Of a DNA stretch of 64,000 nucleotides, positions 60,266 to 64,000 are shown piece after piece (within the stretch, counting starts at the first letter, position 1; each line of letters opens with the position of its first letter). Source of the stretch: Amborella trichopoda (lineage: Eukaryota; Streptophyta; Magnoliopsida; Amborellales; Amborellaceae). The notes beneath the pieces were generated by a model that made no database searches, had not been told where the DNA came from, and was given only the letters and a program-made list of their open reading frames with translations. The DNA lies in contig NW_006494943.1 of the NCBI RefSeq assembly GCF_000471905.2, forward strand, positions 6,433,634 through 6,497,633. The letters are read 5' to 3'. The translations under genes were made by a program, and so were the position numbers.

Positions 60266-63190
60266 TGACATGAGAGTTGAGAGAACGAAGAAGAGAGAAC
60301 AAAGAAGAAGAAAAAGACATTTGACCAGGTGGCAAACCTAGCACAGTGGCTAGATTGGCATGATGATTGACTTGATGTGGTAGCAAGACGGGCACGATAA
60401 CGCGGACCGGCACGATGGCAATACTACTCGATGACAGAACATCAACATCAACCAACCTGGCACAACGGCGAGTTTGACGTGGCAGCAAGACTGGCACGGT
60501 AACTTAGATCTGCACAACGGCAATACTGCTTGACGACGAGACTACCGTGATAGTGCTAAACTTGTCACTTGGTCAGATGAGAGAGGAAGAACAAAAGAAA
60601 AAGAAAGAGGAGAGATAAGAGAAGCAGAGAGAGAAAGAGGGAGAGAAGAAAAGAAGTACGAGAAAAGAGAAGGAAAGAATAAGTGAAGAGAGAAGAGGAA
60701 AGGGAGAGAAGGAGAGAGAAGAGAAGAGAAAAGAGGAAAGGGAGAGAAGGAGATAGAAGAGAAGAGAGAAAGAAGAAAAGGTGAGAGAAAGGAGAGAGAA
60801 GAGAAGAGAGAAACAACATGGACGACGATGGGTGCCGCAGTCCATGACAGAGGAAAGAGGAGAGAGAGAGAGTATGGATGGCGATGGGTTCTACCCACCA
60901 TGACAAAGGAAAGAGGAGAGAGAAAGAGGATGGACATCGATGGGTTCTGCCCTCCCATGATAGAGGAAAGAGGAGAGAGAAAAAGGAAGGATGACGATGG
61001 GTTCTGTCTCCCATGACAGAAGAAAGAGGAGAAAGAAAAAGGATGGAAGATGATGGATTTCGTTGCCAATGATAGAGGAAAGAGAAGAGATAAAGAGGAT
61101 GAACGACGATGGGTTCCGTCGCCCATGATAGAGGACAGCGGAGAGAGAAAGATGATGGATGATGATGGGTTCCGCCGTCCATGACTAAGGAAAGAGGCAA
61201 GAATGAGAAAGGAGAAAGTCATGCGTAGCGTTAGGCGTCGCCACTAGTGTCGTAAGGGACTCAGACACGACTTGACCCGCCACTCGGGAAAGGGCCAGGT
61301 TCAGTGTTCTTGTCAAAGGATGAGAAGGAATGTTATGCATGGCGATGAGCATCGTCGTGCACAACTTGGGAAAGGGGAAACTTGAACAGAGGCTCGGCCC
61401 GCCACTTGGGTTAAGGCCCAGCTCACTGTGCATGTTTCCAAAGGATAAGAGAAGAATGAGAATGTCGTGCTCTGCGATGGGTATCGTCGTATACGATTGG
61501 AGAGGAGAGAGAAAAGAAATATTAGGGTGAGAAAAAGAAAGATAGAGAGGAAAAAGAGAGTTTAGGGAAGAGAAAGAAGAAAGGAAAGTAGAGAGAGAAG
61601 GAAAGTAAGCAGTGAGAAACAAAAAGACAGAAGAGAGAAAGAAAAGGAAAGTGTAGATAGAGGTTAGGAAAGAGTCAAAGGAGAAAGAAGGAAAGAGGGA
61701 GAAGGAAACATGCACAGCGCTGCCACCACTGTGTGTGTTAGAGAGAGAAAAATAGAAAGAGAAGTTCATGTATGGCGCTGCCATCGCCATGCACTCTTAG
61801 ACATAGAGAAGTAGAGAGAAAGGTAGAGCAGAGAGAATAAAAAAAGAAGGAGAAGGGGAAGAAGGAGAAAAAAAAGAAGGAGAAGGGGAAGAAGGAGAAA
61901 AAAAAGAAGGAAACGAGCACAACGTTTCCATCGTCGTGTGTGTTAAATAAAGAGAGATTCAGGCATGGCCAAGCATGTTCAGACAGAGCGAAACAGAGAG
62001 AAAGATCGAGAAGAAGAAGAAGGAGAAGAAGAGAGAGAAGAGAGAAAGACAAGGAAGAGAGAAGCATGCACGACTCTGCCACAGCCGTGCATGATCTCAG
62101 AGAAGAAGAGAGAGAAATAGAGAAAAGAAGAAGAAAGAAACGAGAGAAAAGGGAGGAGAAAGAAGAAAGGAAGAGAGAGAATTATCTTAGAAGAGAGGGG
62201 TATCGACTTAATTCTTCTCTCTCCTTTCTCTCTCTCCAAGACATGCCTATCCAACTCAATGTAAAAACTTGAACTTTATTAATCTATTGAAAGTATGAGA
62301 GGGGGGTAGTGAAGAACCCTTTACAAATTAGGTTTATCATGTATTTATAGAATTGGGCACAAACATGGGTGGATGCTCCAAAACTATCCTAATTAATGAT
62401 AGTTACAATTTAATTGAATTAAAATAAATTCTAAAAATGGGTACAAAATGCTTGTTTTGCCCCTGCCTAACAATACATGGAATTTTAAAACAGTCCTTGT
62501 TGTTGCCCTAGAATATGCGTGATCTTCCATGGATGATCCGGGGTTGCTCTGGGGCCCATTTGACAAAAAGATGATTGCTTTCTTGTAAAGTTCACCATGG
62601 CGACCAATTTGATACCAACTTCGAGCCATAGGTCGTGTTTTTAAAACACGATCATGCGACTTGATATTTGGATGAATCTTGAAAACTTCGGATCGATAGT
62701 GTATTCATATCTTGATGTTTCTTCATGATTTCTTTGTTGTATTGCACTGAGCATGCCGTCACGATTGCGTGGCAACAAACACAGCTTGATTTTGTGCCCG
62801 GACAAAAATTTTACGCCTTGAATTTTTTGTTGAATTCTGACAGATGCAATTTACAGCATCTTTATTAGCTTCGTGTGAAACTGGTCTCGTGTCAATCTAA
62901 TGCGCGAATGCGTGATATGGCCGCTCTAGCGGAACGTGTCGCAACTGAATTTCCTACAACTTACTTCACGAATCATCGACTTCGCTCTAGCTTTTCTCCC
63001 TGCTCTGGTGTTGTCACGGAGCGTGCCACATAACAAAATGCTTGTCTCGACGAGACAAACACGCTCACAGAATTTGAGCGTGAGCTGGCTCGAGACGAGT
63101 GAGATATGGCCTCCAAACTTCACTGCTCGAGGTTGTAAAAATAGTAACTTTTAATGGTGATTTGGTGCAGGGAGGGTGCACGGGAATAAT
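60260..63190 (-). repeat. LTR-like arm, minus orientation
   Basis: Inverted counterpart of 54735-57660: complement of GGTCAAATG (about 60320), purine-rich tract (60590-60815), hairpin units (60818-61190 and more widely spaced to 62100), the leader-like GAGAGAGG zone (62200), TACCCATTTTTAGAA complement (about 62430), and GTGCCACATAAC (about 63025) to CACGGGAATAATG (63180). Diverged but collinear. Confidence 0.75.
60818..62100 (-). repeat. Hairpin units in the inverted arm
   Basis: Seven units of about 61 bp at 60818-61190 (for example GATGGGTTCCGCCGTCCATG at 61167-61186) correspond in reverse to the array at 56360-57052. A further series at roughly 100-150 bp spacing follows (near 61335, 61465, 61710, 61770, 61916 and 62070), keeping the motif ATGCAYGGCG...CGTCGTGCA in a GA-rich background. 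Confidence 0.75.
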
Positions 63191-63599
63191 GTCCCTTTTC
63201 GGTTTTTTACCCTTAACTTTGTCTTGGAGCATCCGATTAAGCTGAAACTTGACCCATATAGGTTTTCAACCCTGTCAGATCCAATGGAGATTGTCCCACA
63301 GTAATTTGACGTATCGAAAATAGAGTTCTAGTTAAGGGGTCCATTTCAGGGTGCTAGAGACTGATTTTTTTGAAGTTGTTTCTTTGTTTGCACTGCCTTA
63401 GACGTGTCGGATTGCGACGAAACTTAGCTATTGGCCTTTTGAAGTCATTATGAACATTTACACTTATTCTGGAGCAATTATGGGACTGCCAAGAATTCCA
63501 CTGTAATTCAGGCTTTATTGACCGACTTCTCTTTTTTATTTCGCATCGGGGATCCAAGGTGCTGAAAAATGTCTTCAAACAATGGGTTCTCACACTATT

Positions 63600-64000
63600 C
63601 CAACTATTGCTGGAGTAGAATGTGATTGAGTTGCCTGAGATCAAGTTTTCTAATCAAGCCGGTCTCGACATGCATGCAAAATATTGTGCTTATCACCGGA
63701 GGGTAAGCCACCCCACAGAGGAATGCTACATGCTCAAAAACATCATCGAAGCCTTGATCCATCAGGGTCAGATAAAGCTCGAAGAGCTAAAGAAGGCATT
63801 CGAGACAGCTGAAGCTTCCCATGTAGTAACAATCCAGGAGGAAGATGAAGCGCTCGGTCTCCTTTGCGCCTTGTTTGTCATGATGCTTCATGAAGGCCTC
63901 ATCAAGCCAAAACTGGCAAGGCAGCCCCGACACCTTGCTCAGGGAACTGAGAACCACTGGTGCCCGTATCAACAAATATGGGGCCACGACCTGAGCGAGT
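63600..64000 (+). pseudogene. Gypsy-type gag-like region, downstream piece (fossil)
   Basis: Carries a zinc-knuckle-like segment of the CAYHRRVSHPTEEC type, typical of Ty3/gypsy gag in plants, and continues to the window edge. Part of the fossil region 54735-64000; not complete. Confidence 0.65.

Larger units (their letters stand above)
54735..64000 (+). mobile_element. Ty3/gypsy-like LTR retrotransposon fossil region with LTR-like arms in opposite orientation
   Basis: Parts: an LTR-like arm in plus orientation (54735 to about 57660), a leader and gag-like region on the plus strand (about 58800-60265), a second LTR-like arm in reverse orientation (about 60260-63190), and a further gag-like stretch with a zinc-knuckle-like segment (about 63600-64000) running off the window. 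The reversed arm is best read as insertion of a related element, or its solo LTR, into the first. Broken in many places; arms are clearly diverged, so it is not young. Confidence 0.7.

Noticed and set aside
60542-61222. Antisense long open frame (226 residues)
   Set aside because: Same repeat read on the other strand in the inverted arm.
1-64000. tRNA, rRNA and CRISPR-like arrays
   Set aside because: No cloverleaf-compatible sequence, rRNA segment or regular repeat-spacer array was noticed by eye. The hairpin arrays lack the unique spacers of CRISPR and lie in plant retroelement sequence. A covariance-model scan would be needed to exclude small RNAs fully.

Overview
The window looks like nuclear DNA of a flowering plant. 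It has intron-bearing plant genes (an NPF2-type transporter, a class-IV aminotransferase-like enzyme, a glycosyltransferase remnant), plant L1 LINEs, Ty1/copia and Ty3/gypsy fossils, and many short non-autonomous DNA transposons in AT-rich sequence. The species cannot be named from sequence alone. Long, transposon-filled introns suggest a medium or large genome. A short run of N at 42842-42861 marks an assembly gap.

Region 1 (1-13.3 kb, + strand): an NRT1/PTR (NPF2, NAXT-like) transporter gene with three exons at 1037-1254, 3205-3785 and 12487-13333. The small N-terminal exon was not found. Its 8.7 kb last intron holds a long-TIR (MULE-like) element with a LINE inside it, two hAT-like elements, a near-perfect foldback MITE, a second long-TIR element and two copies of a roughly 370 bp MITE family.

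Region 2 (13.3-24.8 kb): a broken UGT83A-like glycosyltransferase fragment, a Ty1/copia fossil on the minus strand, a duplicated piece of the NPF 3' end (19104-19333), MITEs and a 3' LINE fragment.

Region 3 (24.8-47.6 kb, minus strand): an apparently intact eight-exon gene for a 343-residue class-IV (D-amino-acid/branched-chain aminotransferase-fold) PLP enzyme-like protein. I assembled it exon by exon and all splice phases agree. It has a 14.5 kb second intron, a 30-nt microexon and a GC-AG intron. The second intron carries nested hAT-like elements with target-site duplications, a nearly full-length LINE and copia fragments.

Region 4 (47.6-64 kb): an hAT-like element just upstream of the aminotransferase, a LINE 3' fragment, two adjoining copia fossils, and a Ty3/gypsy-like fossil. 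The gypsy-like region has LTR-like arms of about 2.9 kb in opposite orientations, and each arm carries a tandem array of hairpin-forming units.

The two host genes show no functional link beyond proximity. I found no convincing new enzymatic or defence system. The most noteworthy items are the exon/intron architecture of the aminotransferase gene, the variety of hAT-like elements with different subterminal repeat words, the long-TIR family with a shared GGTCCGGCAC core, and the hairpin satellite inside LTR-like sequence.
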